A stretch of 6,234 nucleotides of DNA from an uncultured Porphyromonadaceae bacterium (GTDB lineage: Bacteria > Bacteroidota > Bacteroidia > Bacteroidales > Muribaculaceae): positions 1 to 6,234 of the forward strand of contig CAMWQY010000163.1 of assembly GCA_947176355.1 (NCBI GenBank), given 5' to 3'. The notes under the pieces were generated by a model that worked only from the letters and a program-made list of their open reading frames with translations, searched no databases and had not been told where the DNA came from. Both the position numbers and the translations under genes were made by a program. Shown one piece after another: positions 1-6,234 of the stretch. Position 1 is the first letter of the stretch, and each line of letters starts with the position of its first letter.

Positions 1-26
1 GGTAAATGATAATTTGAAATTGACAT

Positions 27-34
27 TATCTTTG
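27..34 (+). promoter_or_regulatory. Bacteroidetes-type -7 promoter element
   Basis: TATCTTTG is an exact match to the TAnnTTTG -7 consensus used by the primary sigma factor of Bacteroidetes. It would place transcription start near positions 38-42 and give a leader of about 20 nt before the ATG at 61. No TTTG -33 element is found at the expected distance (around positions 3-6), so the call rests on the -7 box and its position alone. The TTTG at 13-16 is too close to serve as -33. Confidence 0.5.
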
Positions 35-60
35 CATCAGAAAAATTTATTCGGAAAAAT

Positions 61-2079
61 ATGAAAAAACTAATTTCTTTAGGTCTATGTGCGCTGAGTG
101 TGTTTGCCTTATCTGCATCTACCACTTGGGAGAAACTCACTGTCAACGGACAGAAGCGCGACATTAAGGTTCACGTACCTGAAAAGACCCCCTCAGGGGC
201 AGCCCTCGTGATTGCTTGCCATGGAATGAATCAAAGCGCTGATTGGCACGACAGCAACTCAAAGTGGACCGCTGTCTCAGACACAGCCAAGTTTGTACTC
301 GTCTTCCCTGAAGGAATCGACCATGGTTGGGACATCGGCGGAAACCGTGATGTGGATCTTGTATGCGCCATCATCGACAAGATGGAGAAAGACCATAATA
401 TCAGCACAGGTAGAGTCTATCTCACCGGATTCTCTATGGGCGGCATGTTCACTTACCATTGTGCCAACCGTATACCTGATAAAATTGCCGCTTTCGTTCC
501 CGTCAGTGGTTATCCGATGTGGGACAAGAGTGCTTATAGCTCTCGCCCTGTGCCTATCATGCATGTGCACGGCACCGGCGATGATGTATGTGTCTTCAGC
601 GGTGTACAGCCAACTCTCGACAACTGGATTAAACACAATGGATGCAATACGGTAGAAAAACTTATTGATCCTTATCCTGAAGGAAATCGTAACAAAGGTG
701 CTAAGATGCACATTTGGGATGACGGCAAAGATGGAGTAGAAGTCCGTCTGCTCGAGCTCGCCGGTAAAGGACACTGGCAATCGGAAGATCCCGTATACTG
801 CCTTACGAGTATCGAGGCTTGGAATTTTATGCAGCGTTGGAGTCTTGGTCCGGATGCTCCCAAGGTGGCAGGCGTGGAGCCGGAAGATGGTTCGTTCGAC
901 CTTCCACTCGATGGGATGGACATATCTTTGACATTCGATATGAATGTAGACGGATCAGAAGCGGAAGCCCAGCTTATTAAAGATGGAGTCCCTGTGAATC
1001 TTGATGTAAAGAGCAACGGAAATGTGCTTACTCTGACCGTGCCCGAGATTGAGCGAGGTGAATATGCACTCTCTGTAAGAAATGTAAAAGGTGAAAATGA
1101 AGGCGTAATGAAGGTTTTCAAGGTCACTTATACTTTCGGCCTTGAAGAGGTCGGTGATGTCCCCCCTTATAATGAGGTGTTCAATCCTAACTTGCGTGCT
1201 GAGGAAAACACAGTAGGAGAGGGTATACCCACCGGTTGGTATCGCATCAATACCCGCTCTAATGGAGAGAAAGATGAAAAAACTTCCGGAAGTGCAAATA
1301 CCGGAGGAGCCCGTATGAAATATTTTATGGCAGGAGGTGACTTCAACGAAGGGTTCTACCTCAGTGCGCGCGACTACGACCGTTGCGAGATAACATACGG
1401 GAAATACACCCCCGACCATGCCCTGCATTTCGATAAGGGTCGCTATGTAGCTAATTTCAATTCCGTATACTGGAACAAGGGCTCTCTGGATGGAAATGTA
1501 AAGTTTGATTTCACTGTAAAAGATAAGAAAGGCACTGTAGTGGCTACATTCCCATCGCTTCCTTCCACGGGCAACATGGATGAACAGCAAGGTAAGATCA
1601 CCAACTCTACATACCATTCTCTCGAGTTTGATATTCCGGCGGAAGACGATTACACCGTCACCTACAGTATGACAGCCGGTTGGGCGGCAGTCATCGTTGG
1701 AAATCTTAAGATAGCCACTGCAATGTCAACTGCTGAGAGATATAAAGGAACATTCCAGCGCACTCTTAAGGAAGCCAAAGACCTCTATGCATCTCTTTCG
1801 GAAGAGTTACTCTCTACTGAAGAAGCTCAAAACCTGAAAGCCGCAATTGAAGACTATGAAGCTCTCGTCTCCACTTCTCCAACAGTCTATGAGCAAGCTA
1901 CGGCTGCTCTTGCTGATGCCATAGCAAAAGCATCTAAAGTAGCGGCTGTCGGAAATATCTTTGAAGATAACGCCGGCGAGGGTGACTGCTACGATGTATT
2001 CGGCAGACGCATCAACAAGGCAAATCTCTACAAGGGTCAAATCTATATCCAAAACGCCAAGAAGCACATAGCTCACTAA
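61..2079 (+). CDS. Secreted multidomain CE1/PHB-depolymerase-like esterase
   Basis: Predicted secreted carbohydrate esterase of 672 aa. Residues 1 to about 20 are a type I signal peptide (MKK start, hydrophobic core, cleavage near ALSAS); Cys10 is not in a lipobox. Residues about 23-262 are an alpha/beta-hydrolase of the PHB depolymerase / feruloyl-acetylxylan esterase type. They show an oxyanion-loop HGM motif (54-56), a GFSMG nucleophile elbow (Ser125), an HGTGD motif (Asp174) and GKGHW (His238), so the Ser-Asp-His triad looks complete. Further domains are an Ig-like (SbsA/Big_5-like) domain at about 266-357, an unassigned beta-rich domain at about 365-553 that may bind carbohydrate, a helical FIVAR-like stretch at about 556-628, and a tail with YDVFGRR (644-650) and KGQIYI (658-663) resembling Bacteroidales C-terminal tails. 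The GH115 gene downstream suggests action on acetyl or feruloyl esters of xylan; the substrate is inferred. The start is the only ATG suited to the signal peptide and lies behind a -7 element. Confidence 0.85.
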   Translation: MKKLISLGLCALSVFALSASTTWEKLTVNGQKRDIKVHVPEKTPSGAALVIACHGMNQSADWHDSNSKWTAVSDTAKFVLVFPEGIDHGWDIGGNRDVDLVCAIIDKMEKDHNISTGRVYLTGFSMGGMFTYHCANRIPDKIAAFVPVSGYPMWDKSAYSSRPVPIMHVHGTGDDVCVFSGVQPTLDNWIKHNGCNTVEKLIDPYPEGNRNKGAKMHIWDDGKDGVEVRLLELAGKGHWQSEDPVYCLTSIEAWNFMQRWSLGPDAPKVAGVEPEDGSFDLPLDGMDISLTFDMNVDGSEAEAQLIKDGVPVNLDVKSNGNVLTLTVPEIERGEYALSVRNVKGENEGVMKVFKVTYTFGLEEVGDVPPYNEVFNPNLRAEENTVGEGIPTGWYRINTRSNGEKDEKTSGSANTGGARMKYFMAGGDFNEGFYLSARDYDRCEITYGKYTPDHALHFDKGRYVANFNSVYWNKGSLDGNVKFDFTVKDKKGTVVATFPSLPSTGNMDEQQGKITNSTYHSLEFDIPAEDDYTVTYSMTAGWAAVIVGNLKIATAMSTAERYKGTFQRTLKEAKDLYASLSEELLSTEEAQNLKAAIEDYEALVSTSPTVYEQATAALADAIAKASKVAAVGNIFEDNAGEGDCYDVFGRRINKANLYKGQIYIQNAKKHIAH

Positions 2080-2099
2080 CACAATAAATGACTTCGTAG

Positions 2100-2120
2100 G
2101 GACGCACGGTTCGTGCGTCC
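2100..2120 (+). repeat. GC-rich perfect hairpin between esterase and GH115 genes
   Basis: The arms GGACGCACG (2100-2108) and CGTGCGTCC (2112-2120) are exact reverse complements around a 3-nt GTT loop. A T-rich stretch, TTTATCTTTA, follows at 2121-2130. It starts 21 bases after the esterase stop. The core resembles GTAGGGACGCAC-type palindromes that I recall as dispersed intergenic repeats in Bacteroidales, so it may be a REP-like element. The stem and T-rich tail could also act as an intrinsic terminator or attenuator for the esterase transcript, although the T tract is interrupted. Confidence 0.7.
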
Positions 2121-2169
2121 TTTATCTTTATTAGCCTCGGAGGGGCGCTTTATGGTAAATCAACTTATA
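2121..2169 (+). promoter_or_regulatory. GH115 leader with SD-like GGAGG and weak -7-like box
   Basis: Two possible signals lie between the hairpin and the GH115 gene. TATCTTTA (2123-2130) matches the Bacteroidetes -7 box TAnnTTTG at all but the last fixed base, but has no TTTG at -33. GGAGG (2139-2143) lies 8 nt before an ATG at 2152, which is ideal Shine-Dalgarno spacing, although Bacteroidetes rarely depend on such sites. GGAGG is also part of the small palindrome CCTCGGAGG. If the GGAGG is used, the protein starts at 2152 instead of 2170. Confidence 0.3.
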
Positions 2170-4719
2170 ATGAAAAAACTCTTATCCTTCATCTTCACAA
2201 CCTTTTTATTAACTCTTATCCTCCCTGTAGATTCTTCAGCTAATACCATCTTGAAGCTATCCAATTCCGACGGCTTCCCGCTCCAAGGTAGTCCCATAGT
2301 CTACGATCCCGCAGACTATGCTGTCGTCGCTAACGTGGCGCAGATGCTTGCCGAAGATATTTCCAAAGTTACAGGTAAAAATCCGGACATCGTTAACTCC
2401 CTTCCTAAGGGCACTGATGCAATACTGATAGGCACTATCGGACATTCCCGATTCATTGACGACCTTGCGAAAAAGGGAGTCATACCCGCCGACAGCATCC
2501 GTGGGCAATGGGAGCGTTTCTTAATAAAAACCATCCCTGCAAAGAAGGGGAAAAAACTATTGGTCATCGCAGGCAGTGACCGACGTGGCACAGCCTACGG
2601 TGTCACTACCCTTTCACGCGAAATAGGTGTCGATCCCTGGACTTGGTGGGCTGATGTGCCCGTTAAATATAACCCTGATATAAAACTCAATGCTGATTAT
2701 ATATCAAATACACCGACAATAAAATATCGAGGCATATTCATCAATGATGAGGATTGGGGTATTCTCCCTTGGGCTGCCAACGGACTCGACAGCGACATCA
2801 AGGATATCGGTCCGAACACATACGAGAAAGTATGCCGGCTTCTGTTGCGTCTCAAGGGAAATATGCTTGCGCCTGCCATGCATTCTTGCACCGGTGCCTT
2901 TTATTCCCATCCGGAGAGTAAAGTCGTAGCTGACCGATATGGTATAATAATGACTACCTCCCATTGCGAACCGATAATGTTCAATAATGCAGCCCTATCA
3001 GAATGGAATCCGGAGCGCGACGGAGAATGGGACTATGGCACAAACCGCGACGTAATATATGGAAAATTTTCCGACCGACTCGACGAGGTGGCTGAGTTTG
3101 AAAATATCTATACCATCGGTATGCGTGGTGTGCACGATGAGGCTATGAGTCGTACACGTCCTGTAGAGGAGCGTATTGCCCTTCTCGAAAAAGTAATTAC
3201 GGATCAGCGCAATCTACTCTCAAAACGTCTTGGCAAACCTGCGGAGGAAATCCCACAGATATTTGTGCCATATAAGGAGACACTCGACCTTTATCGGAAA
3301 GGTCTCAAAGTTCCCGATGATGTCACTATTATTTGGCCAGACGACAATTATGGATTCATGAAGAGTGTTTCCTCTCCTGAAGAAAGAAGACGCTCCGGTT
3401 CTTCCGGTGTCTATTACCACACATCATATCTTGGAACTCCTCATGACTATCTTTGGCTTTGTACGACTCCTCCTGCGATGATGTATCATGAGCTCAAGAA
3501 GGCATACGATTGTGGCTCAGACCGCTATTGGCTTCTTAATGTAGGTGATATCAAGCCTGCAGAGCTCGACACTCAGACATTTTTCGACATGGCTTGGGAC
3601 TTTGATAGCTTTTCTCAAGACAGCATTAACTCCTACCAATCTTCTCTTGTGGCTGAATGGTGTGGCGAAAAGTATAAAATGCCGGTACAGGAAATATTGG
3701 ATGAGTACTATAGGCTTGCGTGGATAAGAAAGCCTGAATATATGGGTTGGGAAATAGAATGGGATTCTCCGGATACCCGCGAAGTTGGACCTACTGACTT
3801 CAGTTTCTCAAACTACGGTGACGCATGGCAACGTATTGACGAATATAAGGATCTCGCGGCAAAGACCGATGCAATGATGCAAGAGCTGCCCGACTCTTTG
3901 CGTATTCCATTTTTCGAGATGATAGGATATCCTGTACTTGCAGCTGAGATGATGAACCGCAAGTTTCTCTATGCCCAACTCAATGGCGAATTGGCGGCTG
4001 CCGATGATCTTCAGGGTGCCAACTATGCCGCTCGCCTCTCGATAGAAGCTGCTGACAGCATCGAATCTCTCAATAAAACCTACAATTCTCTCGAAAATGG
4101 GAAATGGAGCGGAATGATGACTGTCCCTCCGGGCTTCTGCGCCAAATATCAAGAGCGTCCTCCGTTGCGCCAATTCCCTGATGTGGGGGAGAAGCCGATT
4201 ATAAAGGCGATTGACCGGCAGTCAAGAGGCGGCAGTTTATGTCGCACTCTCGACCTGCGCATAGCCAAATTATCCGACGGAGCCACATTCATCGACGGAA
4301 TAGGCTACGATGGCTACATCCTCCAACTTGGCTACCCCGCTTCTGATATCGATGAGAAATCGGCAGAAGCAGTTGTGGAGATATGCGATTTGCCGGGCGA
4401 TACCATCAAGTTTCAGATATTCCATCTACCATACTTCCCGATGTATGAGGGGAAAGGATGCCGTATAGGAGTGACTGTAGACGAAGGCAAAGAGCAAGTC
4501 ATTGAATACCTCCCCGAAGAATGGTCAAAACCTTGGAAACTCAATGTGCTCCGAAACTCTGCCCTAAGCGAATTGACCTTCCCTGTCGATAAAAACAAAG
4601 AAGGCCATGTGTTACGATTGAGAGGCATCGACCCCGGAATGGCAATACAACGCATAGTCATAGACAACGGTTCCTTCCGCCCCGGCTATATAGGTCCCTC
4701 TCCGAAAAGTAAGCCTTAA
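2170..4719 (+). CDS. Secreted GH115 xylan alpha-1,2-glucuronidase
   Basis: Glycoside hydrolase family 115 protein. The family removes (4-O-methyl)-alpha-glucuronic acid from internal as well as terminal xylose residues of glucuronoxylan. From ATG 2170 it is 849 aa, a normal full length. Residues 1 to about 24 are a signal peptide (MKKLLSF..., cleavage near SSA) with no lipobox. An N-terminal alpha/beta domain (about 27-180) ends in SDRRGTAYG (136-144). The catalytic barrel (about 183-500) carries RGIFINDEDWG (187-197), TTSHCEPIM (262-270), GMRGVHDEAM (317-326), WPDDNYGFM (389-397) and LNVGDIKP (456-463). A helical region (about 500-650) and a GH115 C-terminal beta domain (about 675-849) follow, ending in DPGMAIQRIVID (821-832) and GYIGPSP. 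Asp/Glu in HDEAM and NDED are active-site candidates; I do not assign roles. The ATG at 2152 is an alternative start behind GGAGG and would add six residues (MVNQLI); 2170 is preferred as the classic signal-peptide start. Confidence 0.93.
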   Translation: MKKLLSFIFTTFLLTLILPVDSSANTILKLSNSDGFPLQGSPIVYDPADYAVVANVAQMLAEDISKVTGKNPDIVNSLPKGTDAILIGTIGHSRFIDDLAKKGVIPADSIRGQWERFLIKTIPAKKGKKLLVIAGSDRRGTAYGVTTLSREIGVDPWTWWADVPVKYNPDIKLNADYISNTPTIKYRGIFINDEDWGILPWAANGLDSDIKDIGPNTYEKVCRLLLRLKGNMLAPAMHSCTGAFYSHPESKVVADRYGIIMTTSHCEPIMFNNAALSEWNPERDGEWDYGTNRDVIYGKFSDRLDEVAEFENIYTIGMRGVHDEAMSRTRPVEERIALLEKVITDQRNLLSKRLGKPAEEIPQIFVPYKETLDLYRKGLKVPDDVTIIWPDDNYGFMKSVSSPEERRRSGSSGVYYHTSYLGTPHDYLWLCTTPPAMMYHELKKAYDCGSDRYWLLNVGDIKPAELDTQTFFDMAWDFDSFSQDSINSYQSSLVAEWCGEKYKMPVQEILDEYYRLAWIRKPEYMGWEIEWDSPDTREVGPTDFSFSNYGDAWQRIDEYKDLAAKTDAMMQELPDSLRIPFFEMIGYPVLAAEMMNRKFLYAQLNGELAAADDLQGANYAARLSIEAADSIESLNKTYNSLENGKWSGMMTVPPGFCAKYQERPPLRQFPDVGEKPIIKAIDRQSRGGSLCRTLDLRIAKLSDGATFIDGIGYDGYILQLGYPASDIDEKSAEAVVEICDLPGDTIKFQIFHLPYFPMYEGKGCRIGVTVDEGKEQVIEYLPEEWSKPWKLNVLRNSALSELTFPVDKNKEGHVLRLRGIDPGMAIQRIVIDNGSFRPGYIGPSPKSKP

Positions 4720-4723
4720 AGAC

Positions 4724-6133
4724 TTATGGATTCAGGATTTCGCTTGGCGTGAGGATTTCAAGGGCACGAGTGCCGCGCTTTGTGCCTGTCAGATATGCGA
4801 TGCGATCGTCGGGACCGATATGGTCTTCCTCTACAATCTGCTTCACTGCCTCTACGGAGTGCCGGGGATCCTCCGGATCAGGTTGCGGGAAATAATATGC
4901 CGACACTCCGAAACTTAGTGCAAGCCAACGGTATACTTCCTTGTTATGACAGATGGCAAAGGTAGGGTTGTTGCCGCGGAATGAAGCTATGAAACGAGCA
5001 GCGACTCCTCCAAATGCATCCGTGAAGATGGCTTTAGTGCCTACACGATTCTCAGACAAGACAGCCTGACGAGAGAGGAATGAAGTGATGTCATCGTCGG
5101 TCAATGGAGGAATCTCCATTTTCTGTCGAAGTGATGCTTCCACTTCTATTGCCACCTTGGTCATTGTAGTTACTGCCTCTACCGGATACTTTCCGTATGC
5201 AGTCTCACCTGAAAGCATTATGGCATCTGCCCGCTGATACACTGCGTTGGCAACGTCGGAGATCTCGGCTCTTGTAGGACGCGGATGCTCGATCATGCTA
5301 TGAAGCATCTGTGTGGCTACTATTACGGGCTTGTGTGCCTCGATGCATTTATGGATCATCATGGCCTGTATACCGGGAATCTTTTCTGCCGGAACTTCAA
5401 TGCCAAGGTCGCCACGAGCCACCATGATACCGTATGAAGCTTCAAGAATCTCATCGAAATTATCGATACCCTCTTGATTCTCTATTTTTGATATTATCTT
5501 AATGGGGGAGTGGCGCTCGTCGAGAATGGCTTGCACTTCATTGACATCAGCTGCTGAGCGCACGAAAGAGTGTGCAATAAAGTCAACTCCTAAGTCTATC
5601 GCGTATCCAATATTCCGTTTGTCACGTTCAGTCACAGCCGGAAGATCTATGATTACCCCGGGAAGGTTGACGCTTTTGCGTGAACCGAGAGTTCCGTCGT
5701 TGTCAGCTACCGCGTGGATTGCATCTCCATCTACAGATATGATTGTGAATTCGATCTCCCCGTCGTCAATGAGCACACGGTCGCCAGCCTTGACTGCTTT
5801 GGCGATGTCTGCGTAGTTCAGATTGATGACTTTAGTGGAGGTCTTGCCGTCAGGATTTCCATAGAATGTCACTTCATCGCCGGCATGGAACTCGACAGGC
5901 TCTCCGGTTTCAGTGACAGTGGTGCGGATTTCCGGACCTTTGGTGTCCATCATGATGGCGAGGGTGCTATTGGCAGCCCTTGCATTGTCTAATATTTTCT
6001 TGAATCCATCGTATTCGAGGTGTGCGGAGTTCATGCGCACTACGTTGATGCCGGCATCCGCCAGTCTTTTTATAAAGTCTACATCGCATCTTTTATCCGA
6101 TACTGTAGCTACTATTTTTGTGAATTTTTGCAT
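4724..6133 (-). CDS. pyk: Pyruvate kinase
   Basis: Cytosolic glycolytic enzyme converting phosphoenolpyruvate and ADP to pyruvate and ATP. At 469 aa it is full length for a bacterial pyruvate kinase without the extra C-terminal PEP-utiliser domain. Seen are the N-terminal barrel start (MQKFTKIVATVSDKR), active-site Arg33 in VVRMNSAH, DTKGPEIRT (63-71), the B domain (about 72-168), the signature IISKIENQEG with catalytic Lys216 and metal ligand Glu218, ARGDLGIEVP (239-248) with metal ligand Asp242, VATQML with Thr274, and AIMLSGETAYGKYP (304-317). The C-terminal domain (about 347-469) includes TDAFGGVAAR (371-380), which only partly resembles the fructose-1,6-bisphosphate loop of E. coli PykF. 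Glu68 in KGPEIRT marks the K+-dependent type, yet the K+-ligand Ser of the usual N-F-S-H motif is Ala37. The gene converges on the GH115 gene with a 4-base gap. The start is the family's usual one; no Shine-Dalgarno site or consensus -7 box is seen upstream. Confidence 0.97.
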   Translation of the reverse strand: MQKFTKIVATVSDKRCDVDFIKRLADAGINVVRMNSAHLEYDGFKKILDNARAANSTLAIMMDTKGPEIRTTVTETGEPVEFHAGDEVTFYGNPDGKTSTKVINLNYADIAKAVKAGDRVLIDDGEIEFTIISVDGDAIHAVADNDGTLGSRKSVNLPGVIIDLPAVTERDKRNIGYAIDLGVDFIAHSFVRSAADVNEVQAILDERHSPIKIISKIENQEGIDNFDEILEASYGIMVARGDLGIEVPAEKIPGIQAMMIHKCIEAHKPVIVATQMLHSMIEHPRPTRAEISDVANAVYQRADAIMLSGETAYGKYPVEAVTTMTKVAIEVEASLRQKMEIPPLTDDDITSFLSRQAVLSENRVGTKAIFTDAFGGVAARFIASFRGNNPTFAICHNKEVYRWLALSFGVSAYYFPQPDPEDPRHSVEAVKQIVEEDHIGPDDRIAYLTGTKRGTRALEILTPSEILNP

Positions 6134-6145
6134 AGTTGATTTGGA

Positions 6146-6173
6146 GTTTTAAAGGGGTTTTTGTTTTAGGGGG
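6146..6173 (-). repeat. Imperfect direct repeat in the pyk leader
   Basis: On the plus strand, GTTTTAAAGGGG (6146-6157) and GTTTTAGGGGG (6163-6173) form an imperfect direct repeat with a 17-base period, just upstream of the pyk start. It could be a regulator site or simply low-complexity sequence. No known operator is recognised. Confidence 0.25.
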
Positions 6174-6234
6174 AAGGTCTTTAAGGTCCTTAAGGTCTTT
6201 AAGGTTTTTAAGGTCCTTAAGGTCTTTAAGGTTT
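6174..6234. repeat. 9-bp tandem repeat array (AAGGTCTTT family)
   Basis: Six complete 9-bp units and a 7-base partial one run head to tail to the window edge: AAGGTCTTT, AAGGTCCTT, AAGGTCTTT, AAGGTTTTT, AAGGTCCTT, AAGGTCTTT, AAGGTTT. All variation lies at positions 6-7 of the unit. The order suggests a 27-bp higher-order period, since units 2-3 equal units 5-6 and the partial unit 7 fits unit 4. AAGGTCCTT is palindromic apart from its central base (AAGG-T-CCTT), so neighbouring units can pair. The array begins 41 bases upstream of the pyk start codon. Its far end lies outside the window. Confidence 0.9.

Noticed and set aside
13..16. TTTG as the -33 element of the esterase promoter
   Set aside because: Only 10 bases separate it from the -7 box, much shorter than the usual spacing of about 19.
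88..90. Cys10 of the esterase as a lipoprotein cysteine
   Set aside because: The preceding residues (S-L-G-L) do not form a lipobox, and the Cys sits in the middle of the hydrophobic core instead of at its end.
955..1617. Open frame of 220 codons on the minus strand inside the esterase gene
   Set aside because: It is antisense to a clearly recognisable secreted protein, shows no recognisable domain, and the translation looks like a shadow of the plus-strand codons.
2113..2169. Longest open frame for the GH115 gene, beginning with GTG at 2113
   Set aside because: The GTG lies inside the 3' arm of the perfect hairpin, and it would put a 19-residue extension before the MKK signal peptide. ATG 2170 or 2152 is far more plausible.
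4714..4725. CCTTAAAGACTT at the pyk/GH115 junction resembles the array unit (CCTTAAAGACCTT on the minus strand), suggesting flanking repeats around pyk
   Set aside because: It is a single short, imperfect copy made largely of GH115 codons and the stop; chance is the simpler explanation.
5502..5816. Plus-strand open frames across the pyk gene
   Set aside because: They are antisense to a highly conserved full-length pyruvate kinase and have no recognisable domain or start signals.
6174..6234. Possible CRISPR array or iteron origin
   Set aside because: The units are 9 bp, directly abutting, without unique spacers, and there is no cas gene or rep gene nearby. It is a simple tandem repeat.

Overview
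The window looks like ordinary chromosomal DNA from a Bacteroidales gut-type bacterium, possibly Muribaculaceae or a relative. The grounds are a Bacteroidetes-style -7 promoter element (TAnnTTTG) before the first gene, mostly A-rich leaders without Shine-Dalgarno sites, secreted multidomain carbohydrate-active enzymes, a C-terminal tail of the 'YDVFGRR...KGQIYI' type common in that order, and a pyruvate kinase of the Bacteroidetes 'RMN-S/T-AH' style. The family-level placement is inference.

Layout. Positions 1-60 are a short leader with a promoter element. Positions 61-2079 (+) encode a secreted esterase of the CE1 / PHB-depolymerase-like alpha/beta-hydrolase group, followed by an Ig-like domain, an unassigned beta-rich domain, a helical segment and a conserved C-terminal tail. 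Positions 2080-2169 are intergenic and carry a perfect 9-bp-stem GC-rich hairpin followed by a T-rich stretch. Positions 2170-4719 (+) encode a secreted GH115 alpha-glucuronidase; the start could instead be 2152. Four bases further on, and convergent with it, lies pyk (pyruvate kinase, 6133-4724, minus). Upstream of pyk is a short leader with an imperfect direct repeat, then a 9-bp tandem repeat array that runs off the right end of the window.

How the genes fit together. The esterase and the GH115 enzyme make sense as a pair for decorated (glucurono)xylan. CE1-type esterases remove acetyl or feruloyl esters, and GH115 removes (4-O-methyl)glucuronic acid from internal xylose residues. Both have signal peptides, so both should act in the periplasm or at the cell surface. 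No SusC/SusD pair, regulator or xylanase is visible in the window. The hairpin between the two genes leaves it open whether they share a full transcript. Pyruvate kinase is a housekeeping glycolytic gene on the other strand and probably has no functional link to the pair.

I see no clear sign of an undescribed system, mobile element, CRISPR array, tRNA or rRNA. The items most worth a second look are the tandem repeat array before pyk, the intergenic hairpin (probably a dispersed repeat), the accessory domains of the esterase, and a substituted K+-site residue in pyruvate kinase.
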